Below are positions 1 through 8,994 of a stretch of 25,266 nt of DNA, piece after piece. The notes beneath the pieces were generated by a model. It was given only the letters and a program-made list of their open reading frames with translations, was not told where the DNA came from and made no database searches. The translations under genes were made by a program, and so were the position numbers. Within the stretch, counting starts at the first letter, position 1, and each line of letters opens with the position of its first letter. The DNA is from Bacillota bacterium (GTDB lineage: Bacteria; Bacillota; Clostridia; Lachnospirales; Lachnospiraceae), in contig JAEZHX010000241.1 of NCBI GenBank assembly GCA_023436765.1, positions 1 through 25,266 of the forward strand. Reading direction: 5' to 3'.

Positions 1-1943
1 AAAAGGAAAAGCTGACCTTAAATAGGGATGGAGGTGAGATAACCTTTCATCAATACCTTGTAGCCGGTGTGGTAGGGAAAAAAGGAGTCATTATTAAAGC
101 CCAGTACCAGGGTGGTATTCGTGGAAATTCTGCTACAGGATGGTTCCCTGCAGATGCCAATATGCAAATTATTCCTGAGTATAATTTGTTTATAACAGCA
201 AAGGATGTGTCCGGGGGTAAGAAAGAGGATGGTGCCAGAGTTGGTGTTATTAATATAAGTAATAAGACGGTTGTCCCCTTTGAACATAGCTATGAATTTG
301 GACCTTACTATGACTCTGAAAACAAGGTGATTATTGGTAATTATATTTACAAGCCGGATGGGAAGAAGATATCCAACTCAGGGTTAGCTGCATATGATGC
401 AATGAGGGGTACGCTTATTACGGCAAACGGATATTTTCATATAATGAATAAAGATGACTACTATAGCATTAAGGGCATCGGATCAATAAAAACCGGCAAG
501 GCATATACCCATAAAAATCTGCGTTCCGCGTATGGTGATGCCTGGTGGCAATTCCGTTCCAATGTCAGTGTCGACGAAACTATTTGGGTGACTCAAGCGG
601 ATAAGAAAGGTAACTTAAAATGGGGACTTGTTAATCTACAAGGAAAGGTAATTCTTCCCTTCGAGTACGATTATGCGGTTACTGATGAGTGGCAAAGAGC
701 GAAGAATGGATATGCCCAAGTTCAGAAGAACGGGGAATATGGAGTAGTTGATACGAAGGGAAAGGTAGTTTTGCAATGTAAGTATTGGAGCATTACAGAG
801 GTAGGGGATTATTTCGTAGTAAGGGATAATGCCACTGGGAAGGATGGTGTATTCAATCGCAAAACCGGTAAGATGGTTATTCCATGTACTTACGATAGTA
901 TATCAAGTAAATGGATTGGGGGTACCTTTGTGGCAGCGCCTGGTCCGAGCTTAGAAGTTCTGATGGATGACAAGGGAGAAGTGATAACTCCGGCTTATTA
1001 CGGCTTCAGTACGTCAGGTCGTGGTCTGTTTTACAATTCAAACGGTGATTACGTAGGACCGGACGGTAAAATTGTATTCCCAAGAAATGCAACCGTCGGT
1101 AAGTATAATGGAGAGACAGTATATTATGGAGATGACCTTACTCTTGTGGTAAAGGATGGAAAGGTAGGCTATATCAACGCCTCAAGACTGGCAAGTAAGA
1201 GTCAGGGTCTGCCAACCACGCCTCTAGTAAAGTATGAGTCTGCTCCATATAATACCGAATTAAAATACCGTCTGATTCAGTACCCTTACAAGCAAGTATA
1301 TAAAATCGTTGAGCCGTTTGAAATCAAGGACTTCATTATACATACAGAGAATATCGATGGAATACGTCAGGTCCTTGATTATTCCAAGCTTCATTTTATT
1401 GTTTCCAATACTGTCAAGGTTACAGATGGTTATAAGTTTACGACGGCTGGAATTAAAACGATGGAATGCTACTATGATGGAGTGAAGACAGGCGTTTCCT
1501 TTAATGTAATGGTTCTAGACCCGGCTGTTACAGGCGATTTGCTGGATAATGGTACATACACCATAGGTGTCTATGGAAAGTATCTAAAGATTGTTAATGG
1601 CTATATTGAGCTATGGGATACAGAGCCTGCAGATAAGTTTACCATCAAACTTGTCAATTATGATGTGGATCGTGGTCCCATGTACTATGTGAAGACAGAG
1701 GGTGGACAATACCTTGCACAACCAGCCTCCAGTGATGGTAACCAGCTGATTGTCTCTAATGTTCCCCATGCATGGCGCATTAACAAGTATAGCAAGTTCT
1801 GTACCATCAGGGACTATGGAAAACAGAAATTGCTTGTCAATGCTTCGGGAGAAAAGAGCAGTAATGGCACGAATATCATCATCTGGTCCCATACCGGCTC
1901 GGCACCCGAACATGGAAAGCTTACGTTTACTCCGGTAAAATGA
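1..1943 (+). CDS. WG-repeat protein with Ig-like and ricin-type C-terminal domains (5' partial)
   Basis: The frame is open from base 3 to the TGA at 1941-1943 with no upstream stop, so the gene begins outside the window; 646 residues are visible. A GTG at 69 exists but has no convincing ribosome site and the frame continues before it. The first ~400 visible residues hold WG-type repeats (for example WGLVNLQGKVILPFEY near residue 207, YGVVDTKGKVVLQCKY near 245, DGVFNRKTGKMVIPCTY near 280), a beta-rich repeat common in secreted proteins of Clostridia and Bacteroidetes. Residues ~440-508 look like a bacterial Ig-like domain (ending YDGVKTGVSFNVMVLDP). Residues ~515-646 resemble a ricin-type beta-trefoil (GNQLIVSN, NGTNIIIWSHTG). 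This is probably a cell-surface or secreted binding protein; no catalytic domain is visible in this part. The domain calls are by eye. Confidence 0.75.
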   Translation, partial: KEKLTLNRDGGEITFHQYLVAGVVGKKGVIIKAQYQGGIRGNSATGWFPADANMQIIPEYNLFITAKDVSGGKKEDGARVGVINISNKTVVPFEHSYEFGPYYDSENKVIIGNYIYKPDGKKISNSGLAAYDAMRGTLITANGYFHIMNKDDYYSIKGIGSIKTGKAYTHKNLRSAYGDAWWQFRSNVSVDETIWVTQADKKGNLKWGLVNLQGKVILPFEYDYAVTDEWQRAKNGYAQVQKNGEYGVVDTKGKVVLQCKYWSITEVGDYFVVRDNATGKDGVFNRKTGKMVIPCTYDSISSKWIGGTFVAAPGPSLEVLMDDKGEVITPAYYGFSTSGRGLFYNSNGDYVGPDGKIVFPRNATVGKYNGETVYYGDDLTLVVKDGKVGYINASRLASKSQGLPTTPLVKYESAPYNTELKYRLIQYPYKQVYKIVEPFEIKDFIIHTENIDGIRQVLDYSKLHFIVSNTVKVTDGYKFTTAGIKTMECYYDGVKTGVSFNVMVLDPAVTGDLLDNGTYTIGVYGKYLKIVNGYIELWDTEPADKFTIKLVNYDVDRGPMYYVKTEGGQYLAQPASSDGNQLIVSNVPHAWRINKYSKFCTIRDYGKQKLLVNASGEKSSNGTNIIIWSHTGSAPEHGKLTFTPVK

Positions 1944-1971
1944 GCCAAACATTCAAAATATTTTTCCTAAA

Positions 1972-1989
1972 TTGTAGCCATGGCTACAA
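1972..1989. promoter_or_regulatory. 18-bp perfect palindrome upstream of the lipoprotein gene
   Basis: TTGTAGCCATGGCTACAA reads the same on both strands. It starts 29 bases after the stop of the WG-repeat gene and ends 20 bases before a TATAAT (2010-2015). No T-run follows, so a terminator is unlikely. The site lies where the -35 element of that promoter would be, which suggests an operator, but the binding protein is unknown. Confidence 0.4.
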
Positions 1990-2009
1990 CATTGTGTGTT
2001 TACAAGGTA

Positions 2010-2015
2010 TATAAT
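2010..2015 (+). promoter_or_regulatory. -10 element of the lipoprotein gene
   Basis: A consensus TATAAT lies 32 bases before the ATG at 2048. No good -35 is present at 16-18 bp; that position is occupied by the end of the palindrome at 1972-1989. This fits a promoter controlled by a protein bound at the palindrome, which is inference. Confidence 0.4.
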
Positions 2016-2047
2016 GGGCTTGTAAAAAATCACAAAAGGAGAAATAT

Positions 2048-2590
2048 ATGAAAATACTGATAAAACTTACCTTATTTTCTTTTCTAATAATCACTTTGGC
2101 CGGATGCAGTTCTAATAAGTCCGGGCAGGTTACCGCAGAAGATCCGGATGCGATGAGCAGCGCCTCAATTGTTAATACGGCAGACGCATTTAAAAAAGCC
2201 ATCAGCAAGGATGGGACTTGGATTATAGCTATTACAAGCGATCTCACTGTGAATGAAGACCTTCTCGTAGAAGGGGAGTTCAAAAATGGTAAAAAGGATG
2301 ACAATGGAAAGGATATTATTCAGCGTAAAATTGCTCTGTATTCACAGGATGAAAGCAGAAAGATTACTGCCAGATATACCTTAACCGCTCCTAAATTAAC
2401 CATTACGAGTCCGGAGGCAAGCATTCAGCATGGCACCTTGAAAGGTGATCTGTACGTCTCGGTGGCTAATTTTAAGCTGATCGATGCAACTGTAGACGGA
2501 AATGTTTATTTTACCACAGAGGAAGCACAAGCTACTTTTACGATGGATGAAACAAGTAAAGTAACCGGCAGCCAGGAACTGAAGAAGTAA
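2048..2590 (+). CDS. Small lipoprotein with beta-helix-like C-terminus, function unknown
   Basis: A 180-residue protein starting at an ATG behind AAAGGAG. The N-terminus is a lipoprotein signal: a charged MKILIK start, a hydrophobic stretch and the lipobox LAGC, with Cys20 as the predicted lipidated residue, so the mature protein should be anchored on the outer face of the membrane. The mature part shows regularly spaced beta-strand segments (LTVNEDLLVEGEF, KLTITSPEASIQHGTLKGDLYV, FKLIDATVDGNVYFTTEEA) that resemble right-handed beta-helix rungs. No enzymatic motif is seen. It has its own promoter-like -10 and is followed by hairpins at 2632-2717 and 2745-2764, so it is probably transcribed alone. 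I do not recognise a named family. Confidence 0.8.
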   Translation: MKILIKLTLFSFLIITLAGCSSNKSGQVTAEDPDAMSSASIVNTADAFKKAISKDGTWIIAITSDLTVNEDLLVEGEFKNGKKDDNGKDIIQRKIALYSQDESRKITARYTLTAPKLTITSPEASIQHGTLKGDLYVSVANFKLIDATVDGNVYFTTEEAQATFTMDETSKVTGSQELKK

Positions 2591-2631
2591 AAGCTGAGAG
2601 TAGGGCACAATCCTACTTCCCTGGTAATAAC

Positions 2632-2717
2632 AAGGAGCTGTTTCTTAATTAGCGGAAAGAATACAAGAGGCCCTTTGGAGTCTCTTGTATCTCTAAGCCA
2701 TTAAGAAACAGCTCCTT
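2632..2717. repeat. Nested inverted repeat (18-bp outer arms, 9-bp inner arms)
   Basis: The arms at 2632-2649 and 2700-2717 are perfect 18-bp complements (AAGGAGCTGTTTCTTAAT and its reverse complement). Inside, 2661-2669 (ATACAAGAG) pairs with 2682-2690 (CTCTTGTAT). Together they form an ~86-base two-part stem-loop with symmetric internal loops. No clear T-tract follows on either strand. A structured RNA element, a bidirectional transcription barrier or a small MITE-like relic are all possible. Confidence 0.6.
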
Positions 2718-2744
2718 TATAACCAAAGAGGTAGATGAAAAGCC

Positions 2745-2764
2745 GGCATGCAGGAATGCCTTTT
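2745..2764 (+). terminator. Probable terminator after the lipoprotein gene
   Basis: A short hairpin, GGCAT, a 6-base loop and ATGCC, is followed directly by TTTT and preceded by AAAA a few bases upstream. The stem is only 5 bp, so termination would be moderate. It lies between the lipoprotein gene and the cupin gene. Confidence 0.4.
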
Positions 2765-2815
2765 CGAATTGGAGTATATTAAGGTTTATGCTTATATGAA
2801 AGGAGGAACTATTTT

Positions 2816-3163
2816 ATGAACAAGTATATTTTTAACGATTATTTTCATGAGCCAGAAGGGAAAATCGCCAAGCGTATGATTTTCAAAAGCGATCAAGTTA
2901 TTGCCTTTGTTCTTAACATTGCAAAAGGGGAAATACTACCGGGACACACACATCTGGAATCAACCCTTTTCCTGCAGGTCATGGAGGGAAATGCCAGGGT
3001 GATCACGAATGGCAAGGAGACCTCGTTGCAGGTTGGTGAGTTACTACAGGTGGATGGTCAGGAAAGTTTACAGGTTATAAATACCGGTGAGGCTGTCCTG
3101 CGCCTTTACGTCACAATTTCACCAATGGGTTCAGAAGCCTTTGCTACAGATGCGAATGTCTAA
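2816..3163 (+). CDS. Single-domain cupin protein
   Basis: A 115-residue protein whose ATG is preceded by AAAGGAGGAACTATTTT. It has one small cupin barrel. The first cupin motif is recognisable at GEILPGHTHLESTLFLQVMEG, where the two histidines and the glutamate match G(X)5HXH(X)3-4E(X)6G and probably bind a metal. The second motif is weaker (GELLQVDGQESLQVINTGE) and lacks a clear second-motif histidine. Stand-alone cupins of this size occur widely and can be isomerases, oxygenases or sugar- or metal-binding proteins, so the substrate cannot be assigned. There is no signal peptide, so it is cytoplasmic. No functional partner is adjacent. Confidence 0.85.
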   Translation: MNKYIFNDYFHEPEGKIAKRMIFKSDQVIAFVLNIAKGEILPGHTHLESTLFLQVMEGNARVITNGKETSLQVGELLQVDGQESLQVINTGEAVLRLYVTISPMGSEAFATDANV

Positions 3164-3337
3164 ATGGTAAGTTTTTCTTAAGTTATTTGCCATTCTTTTG
3201 CCTTATTATTTACCTAATATTAAGCCAGGATGTGAAAACTGGCAATGTTGACTAATATTAGTAACGACTGCAGCACATATTTACCAGCGTTGGTGTTGAT
3301 CTAAAGCTGCAGGAGTTACGGGCAAGGAGTGAGAGGT

Positions 3338-6300
3338 ATGAAGAGAAAAAGAGTTCAGAAGCTACTTCAGAAAAGACATTCTTCCGGTGCTTATCTTACC
3401 GTTGGAATCTCTTTATTGATGATCATATTAAGCTTGCTATGGTTAGGAGGAGATCGGGCAGACAGAGCGGATGCCGCAGTACAGAAGACAGAGACGGTTG
3501 ATATCAGAATTATCGGCACTACCGATCTTCATGGACAATTGAACAGTAAGGATTATGAGCTGGGAGTTGATTATAATAACGGCGGGCTGGCCAGAGTCAT
3601 GGACTTGATTACCAGGACCAGAAATGAGCTTCCCAGAGAAAATACCTTCACGCTGGATGCAGGGGATGTGTTATATGACTATACGACGGAATACATATTC
3701 TCCGAAGACCAGTCGAGTATCCAGCCGATCTATCAGGCTATGGCGATGATTGGCTATGATGCGATCACGCTTGGCAATCATGACTTTGATTATGGCTATG
3801 AATATATCCTTAAGCAGCTGAATGGTTCCGGATTAAGGAATATCACAGTGGTTTCCAATGTTACTGATTCCAAGACCGGGAACTTCCCGTTCCATGAGAC
3901 GATGCTGATCACCAGGCAAATGAAGACTGCCTCCGGCAAAACTGCGGAGGTCACGATCGGTATTATCGGACAGACGATACCGACCCTGACCGCGAAGACC
4001 CATAGCTATGCCGGTATCCTGAAGACTGAGGATATGGTACAGAATGCTAAGACAAAGGCAGCTATGCTTAAGGAGATGGGAGCGGATATCATCATAGCCC
4101 TCTCCCATACCGGCATTGGGCCGGAGAATCCGGAGCTGAATTTTAAGAATGTGGCTTATGCTTTAACGAAGATACCGGAGATTGATGTTGTGGTATGCGG
4201 ACATGAGCATAACCTGTTTCCTACCACGGATATGACATCTCCCTACTATAAGCTTCCGAATGTAGATAAGAAAACCTATCTGATGAACGGTAAAAATGTA
4301 GTTATGGCAGGAGACCGCGGAAAAGCGATCGGTGTTGTGGATCTGTCTCTGGAGGTTTCAGAGGCAGGAGTGGAGATCGTTGACCGGAATTCGGAGATAC
4401 GTAAGGTAACTGCGGATAATACGAAGGAGGATAAAAAGCTTGCCGGACTCTATGGCAGCTGGGAAACCAAGCTTCTGGAATACTCCACAGATATTCTAGG
4501 TGAGCTGGATAAGAATACGGTAATACAGAACTGGTATGGCTTATTGGGAGATAACGCAGCCATTCAGCTGCTTAACGATTCCAAGATCCAATATGCTATT
4601 AATTTTACGAACAATGCGGGTACAGCTTATAAGAATTACCCGATCATCGCAGCCTCCACCTATGCAAGCTATGGTGTGAATTCTGTCAATGATTTTATCA
4701 ATATCATGGATAAGATAACGGAATCTGATCTTACAACGATCCAACCTTATAATAATTATTTATATGTTTACACGATAACCGGAAAGCAGCTGAAGGAATG
4801 GCTGGAGTGGTCAGCCAGTGCCTATGAAACCCTGAGCAGGGGTAAGGACTGGAAGGATCCGGTAATGTCCAACCTGATGAAGGAGAAGGGAATAAAATCC
4901 CTGATCAAAGAGGAATGGCTGGAGGACTGGAGTAACTTCTTTGTCTTTGACGGGATTGATTATGTGATTGATCCCACCTTAGAGGCAAGATATGATTTCT
5001 CCGGCAATCGAATTACCCAAAACCGTAGGGTCAAGAGCCTGAAGGTGAATGGAACCGATGTGACGGATGACATGGTGTTCTTATTGGCAACGAATAAAAT
5101 CACGATACCGGCGGAAGCCAATCAGGGTGTCGAGAAGCAGGCGGTTCTGAATGGATTTATCAGAAGTCAGTCCGTACTGGGCAAATATGTGGAACAGGCA
5201 TATCATAGCGGAAGTATTCTGCCCCAGGTTGATCATAACTGGAGGGTAAGTATGCCGTCCGGATATAAGTTCATCATAAAGACACCCTCCTATGCCGAGG
5301 AAATGCTGAAAGCAACGCCGTATTATAACAGCTATTTGACTGAAGCGAATGGATACCGATATTATATTGCTTCTTATCAACAGGAGAGTAAGGATAAGAT
5401 CAGTCCGGTCATTGTTGCAGCTCCGGCTGTAACCAGCGCAACAGCCAGTCCTTTTGAGGTGGCCCTGCAGGTAACCGATGCCTCCGAGATCAAAACAATC
5501 CGGATGCAGAAGGGGAATTATGATTTGGAGGACCCCAGCTGGTCGGTCGCCAAAAGTATAGCAATTACCAATCAGCGATTTACTGTTTATGATAACGGGA
5601 CATATTCTATCTATGCCGAGGATATCCATGGGAATAAAACAATTAAAAAGCTGGTGATAGATAATTTCAATCCGAACCTGCTTGCTAAACCAACTGTGGA
5701 ATCCTATACCAACCGAAAGTCTGCGATATCCGGTAAAGCTGAACCGAGGACCACGATAGTATTTGAAGCGTATACCGGTACCTATGAAGGCAAGGTAGGA
5801 GCAGACGGAAGGTTCTCTTATGCATTACCTTCCCAGCCCTCAGGCTCTACTGTTGATGTTTATATCAAGGATACAGACAAAGGCCTTGAGAGTGAGAGGG
5901 TCCGGGTGCAGGTGAAGCGTACCGGTCCGAACCAGCCAAGTATTCTTCCGTTATCCAACAATATGAATTATATCCAGGGCGATACGAATGACAGTGATGC
6001 CATTGTCATTGCCATAGTGGATGATATCGTTTACGTACCGGAGAGCGGAGGAAGGGCTTTATACCAGAATGCACTCGATATTTATGATTCCAGTGCGAAA
6101 GTAATAGAGACCAGCTTTACAGTGAATGAGAATGGTTATTTCACGTTGATAGTACCTCCCCAGGAGGCAGGGAATACGATAACCCTATATAATATTGACC
6201 ACCTTTCGAGAATCAGCCGGGTTACAACTGTAAATGTATCCGAAGCAGCACCGAATGCACCGATTGTCTATGAGGTCAGCAATATTGAGAAGCAGATTTC

Positions 6301-7504
6301 CGGTAATGTTCCCGGATCAACGAATAAAGTATTCACGATTACGCTTACAGCCGGTGGTCAATCCTATACAACGAAGACGGATAAAGAAGGCAATTTCTCC
6401 ATTCAACTTAACGAGCAGCTTAGGGCAGGGCAGCAGATGACTGTCAAGGCCTCTGATGTGAAGAACGGCGCTCCGAGGGAGAGCTTTGCGACAGTTGTAA
6501 CTGTAAATGATATTGAAAAATACCTAAAGCTTTCCTCCACCAATCTGACACTCAACAGGGTTACAAGTAAAACAAGTATCATATCGGGTAATTATTATGA
6601 TGGCGGAACCGTATACCTGGCAATCAGCGAGGGAGAGGGAGAAAGCTTTAAGAATACGCTGTATACCCTGACTACGGATGAATCCAGCAGGTATAGGCTT
6701 GAGCTGGAGAAGAAGCTGGAACCGGGTATGAAGGTCTATGTCATGACCAGATTCACGGAGGGAAGGATTTTACTGGCCAATCGGACAGTCGTATTGGCGG
6801 GCAGGCCGGAATTACCGGTGCTGATAAAAGATATTACGAATACCGATAAGCTGGTACAGGTAGCGGCTGATAAGAACTGTGAAGTCACCTTAACCATTGG
6901 AGGCAAGGCTTATACCACAAAGGACTATCAACAGAACCCTGAGACGGGCTTATATGTCTACACCTTTGAAACGGATCGTGCTGCTTCCGGTGTAGCTGTC
7001 ACGGTTACAGCCTCCAATGAAGCAGGAGTCAGTGACATCCTTACTTCACGGATTGTCAAAGCGGCACCGGATGCACCGGTGGTTAAGCCTGTTAAGGCAG
7101 GGGATAAGAAGATCACCGGTACGATAGAGCTATTGGATTATGTTGCTCCAGCAACTACGGAAGCCACTTCCGGCAATGAAACTACCGCCGCTTCATCAAC
7201 GAAGGGAAAAACAGTGGAATCTATTCAGCCAAAGGCGGATAGTGACAAAGAAGCTTCCCAGTCGAAGACGGATACTGTAGCAGAAAAATCTCTGCCGGAG
7301 TCTTTGAAGAATGCACCGGAGAAGGTGGCAGCAACGCAGACCAGAGTCTTTGCACAAATCGGTAATAAAACCTATGAAGGTACCATTAATGAGAAGGGGA
7401 AATTCACTGTCAAGATTCCGAAGCAGAAGGCCGGTACGGCGATTAAGCTCTGGGGGACGAATAAGGCAGGCAGAGGTCCTCTGGTGAAAATAATCGTAAA
7501 ATAA
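3338..7504 (+). CDS. Secreted 2',3'-cyclic-nucleotide phosphodiesterase / 5'-nucleotidase-family protein with Ig-like tail
   Basis: 1388 residues. I place the start at ATG 3338 rather than GTG 3329, because the AAGGAG at 3324-3329 sits 8 bases before 3338 and overlaps the GTG. A basic N-terminus and a hydrophobic segment (LTVGISLLMIILSLLWLGG) form a signal peptide or anchor. The calcineurin-like metallophosphoesterase domain carries its metal ligands: TTDLHG (Asp63), DAGD, GNHD (146-149), SHTG and GHEH (288-291). A 5'-nucleotidase C-terminal domain follows (PYNNYLYVYTITGKQLKEWL; DGIDYVIDP; LLATNK), closest in pattern to CpdB/YfkN proteins. From ~690 to the end are several Ig-like beta modules, interrupted near 1270-1331 by a Thr/Ser/Glu/Lys-rich linker. 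No LPXTG, SLH or choline-binding repeat is visible. The likely role is releasing nucleosides and phosphate outside the cell. Confidence 0.88.
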   Translation: MKRKRVQKLLQKRHSSGAYLTVGISLLMIILSLLWLGGDRADRADAAVQKTETVDIRIIGTTDLHGQLNSKDYELGVDYNNGGLARVMDLITRTRNELPRENTFTLDAGDVLYDYTTEYIFSEDQSSIQPIYQAMAMIGYDAITLGNHDFDYGYEYILKQLNGSGLRNITVVSNVTDSKTGNFPFHETMLITRQMKTASGKTAEVTIGIIGQTIPTLTAKTHSYAGILKTEDMVQNAKTKAAMLKEMGADIIIALSHTGIGPENPELNFKNVAYALTKIPEIDVVVCGHEHNLFPTTDMTSPYYKLPNVDKKTYLMNGKNVVMAGDRGKAIGVVDLSLEVSEAGVEIVDRNSEIRKVTADNTKEDKKLAGLYGSWETKLLEYSTDILGELDKNTVIQNWYGLLGDNAAIQLLNDSKIQYAINFTNNAGTAYKNYPIIAASTYASYGVNSVNDFINIMDKITESDLTTIQPYNNYLYVYTITGKQLKEWLEWSASAYETLSRGKDWKDPVMSNLMKEKGIKSLIKEEWLEDWSNFFVFDGIDYVIDPTLEARYDFSGNRITQNRRVKSLKVNGTDVTDDMVFLLATNKITIPAEANQGVEKQAVLNGFIRSQSVLGKYVEQAYHSGSILPQVDHNWRVSMPSGYKFIIKTPSYAEEMLKATPYYNSYLTEANGYRYYIASYQQESKDKISPVIVAAPAVTSATASPFEVALQVTDASEIKTIRMQKGNYDLEDPSWSVAKSIAITNQRFTVYDNGTYSIYAEDIHGNKTIKKLVIDNFNPNLLAKPTVESYTNRKSAISGKAEPRTTIVFEAYTGTYEGKVGADGRFSYALPSQPSGSTVDVYIKDTDKGLESERVRVQVKRTGPNQPSILPLSNNMNYIQGDTNDSDAIVIAIVDDIVYVPESGGRALYQNALDIYDSSAKVIETSFTVNENGYFTLIVPPQEAGNTITLYNIDHLSRISRVTTVNVSEAAPNAPIVYEVSNIEKQISGNVPGSTNKVFTITLTAGGQSYTTKTDKEGNFSIQLNEQLRAGQQMTVKASDVKNGAPRESFATVVTVNDIEKYLKLSSTNLTLNRVTSKTSIISGNYYDGGTVYLAISEGEGESFKNTLYTLTTDESSRYRLELEKKLEPGMKVYVMTRFTEGRILLANRTVVLAGRPELPVLIKDITNTDKLVQVAADKNCEVTLTIGGKAYTTKDYQQNPETGLYVYTFETDRAASGVAVTVTASNEAGVSDILTSRIVKAAPDAPVVKPVKAGDKKITGTIELLDYVAPATTEATSGNETTAASSTKGKTVESIQPKADSDKEASQSKTDTVAEKSLPESLKNAPEKVAATQTRVFAQIGNKTYEGTINEKGKFTVKIPKQKAGTAIKLWGTNKAGRGPLVKIIVK

Positions 7505-7537
7505 TAGGAAACGTAAGCAATTAAGGTAATCATATAG

Positions 7538-7598
7538 AAAGCTGCACAGGGATAATCCGATTCAGTATAAGAGTTGGAGTAACCGGTGCAGCTTTTCT
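7538..7598 (+). terminator. Terminator after the CpdB-like gene
   Basis: AAAGCTGCAC (7538-7547) pairs with GTGCAGCTTT (7586-7595), and TTTTCTTT overlaps the end of the second arm. The loop is long (38 bases). The position 34 bases after the stop codon supports the call. Confidence 0.65.
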
Positions 7599-7808
7599 TT
7601 GTAAAACAAGCCATAAATGATCCGATGTTCTGAGCTTCTCAGGAACAGGATCTGTAAATTCCTTATTTCTATTGTTATAAAAAAATAGAATTAATTAAGG
7701 AACCCATAAGAGACAAAAATCGTCTAATCATCAGAAGATAGTTCATTATCATAAATAACATTGCAATAGTATGGGAGAAGTATTTATCAAGGATTGGGAG
7801 GGGAGTTT
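7599..7808. other. Intergenic stretch before the DUF4349 gene
   Basis: AT-rich, no coding frame. A hairpin TGTTC-TGAG-CTT-CTCA-GGAACA lies near 7625-7647. No -35/-10 pair with good spacing was found, although TTGCAA at 7761 could be part of a weak promoter. Confidence 0.4.
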
Positions 7809-8876
7809 ATGAAGAGATTTAGAGTATTAATTACGCTACTCATGGCTGCAGTTCTAGTACTCAGCATTACTGCCTGCAGCAGAAAAGAAACCAGTGATTA
7901 CGACAGTGACAAAGCGAAATACAATGACGCAAAGGCTGATGAGGCAGCCTACGGCTATACTACAGGCAGCTCATCCATGCAGGACAATGCAGATATGGAT
8001 GTAGCAGCACCTCAGGAGGCGCCGGTGTCCGCTGTAGAAGAAAAAGAAGCAATTATGAATGCTTCTACGGTATCCTCCGGAGTACCCGATGCCGGGACAA
8101 TGGAAAAAATTATCCGCCGTATCGAGATGCAGATTGAGACTCAGGATTTTGATGAGCTGATCAGCGCAGTCAATGATGAGATCAAACGGCTCGAGGGGTA
8201 TGTGGAAACCTCGAACATCAGCGGCAAGAGATATCATAATATTAATATACTACGCAAAGGTTATATCATAGCAAGGATTCCGAAGAGCCGGCTGGATGAA
8301 TTCGTTGGTATCGTTTCCGATGCCTCCAATGTGGTGAATAAATCAGAATCCACCGAGAATGTGACCCTGCAGTATGTGGACGCAGAGAGCCACATCAAGG
8401 CACTGAAGATTGAGCAGGAGAAGCTATATGAATTGCTCGGTAAGACGGGCACCCTGGAGGATATCCTGACACTTGAGAGCAGGTTAAGCACAATTCGGTA
8501 CGAGCTGGAGAATTATGAGTCCCAGCTCAGGATGTACGATAATAAGGTGGAATACAGCACTGTAACCCTCAACATAGAGGAAGTAGAGCGTATGACACCG
8601 AAGGAAGAGGTAAAGGATACGGTATTCACGAGAATCAAAACCGGCTTTTCCGACACCATGTATCATATCAGTGAGGGCTTTAAGGATATCGTAGTCGGCT
8701 TTGCGGTTAATATTCCATACATTCTGTTCTGGTTGGTTGTTGTTCTGGCCATTCTCATCCTAATCAGAAGAAGCTATAAGAAGTATAGGAACAGGAGACA
8801 GACCGGGAAGGCCGGCAATTCCTCTGAACCGATGAATCCTAGTAACCAGGATGGAGATCAGAATAGGCTGCAGTAA
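7809..8876 (+). CDS. DUF4349 lipoprotein
   Basis: 355 residues. The start is ATG 7809, directly behind GGGAGGGGAGTTT; a TTG 15 bases upstream lies before this ribosome site and is rejected. The signal peptide ends in a lipobox (SITAC), so the protein should be lipid-anchored. Residues ~30-95 are polar and low-complexity (Asp/Ala/Glu-rich). The core matches DUF4349: repeated amphipathic strands (MEKIIRRIEMQIETQDFDEL, GYIIARIPKSRLDEFV), a helical coiled-coil-like stretch (AESHIKALKIEQEKLYELL to YESQLRMYDNKVEYSTVTL), then a transmembrane segment (residues ~303-320, FWLVVVLAILILI) and a basic cytoplasmic-type tail. The lipid anchor plus C-terminal helix suggest both ends sit at the membrane, with the coiled-coil outside. 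The biochemical role of the family is not established; a surface or envelope-stress role is only a guess. Confidence 0.88.
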   Translation: MKRFRVLITLLMAAVLVLSITACSRKETSDYDSDKAKYNDAKADEAAYGYTTGSSSMQDNADMDVAAPQEAPVSAVEEKEAIMNASTVSSGVPDAGTMEKIIRRIEMQIETQDFDELISAVNDEIKRLEGYVETSNISGKRYHNINILRKGYIIARIPKSRLDEFVGIVSDASNVVNKSESTENVTLQYVDAESHIKALKIEQEKLYELLGKTGTLEDILTLESRLSTIRYELENYESQLRMYDNKVEYSTVTLNIEEVERMTPKEEVKDTVFTRIKTGFSDTMYHISEGFKDIVVGFAVNIPYILFWLVVVLAILILIRRSYKKYRNRRQTGKAGNSSEPMNPSNQDGDQNRLQ

Positions 8877-8928
8877 CTCATTAAGGATAATTTGATTTGT
8901 ATATTAATCATTCTCACAATATTCATTT

Positions 8929-8994
8929 ATAAGATTCAGGGCTGTTGTAACAGGGAACCATTTGGTTAACCCGGGGACATCAGCCCAATCTTAT
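8929..8994. ncRNA. Composite stem-loop between the DUF4349 and dinB genes
   Basis: ATAAGATT (8929-8936) pairs with AATCTTAT (8987-8994). After a 2-base bulge, GGGCTG (8939-8944) pairs with CAGCCC (8981-8986), giving 14 pairs. An apical hairpin GGGAACC/GGTTAACCC occupies 8953-8972. No T-run follows, so a simple terminator is unlikely on the + strand. A second, weaker hairpin follows at 9019-9055 (GAAT..ATCCT / AGGAT..ATTC). This could be a structured RNA or an mRNA 3'-end stabiliser. Confidence 0.4.

Noticed and set aside
5081..5629. A 182-codon minus-strand frame inside the CpdB-like gene
   Set aside because: Shadow frame with no ribosome site and with composition typical of antisense reading.
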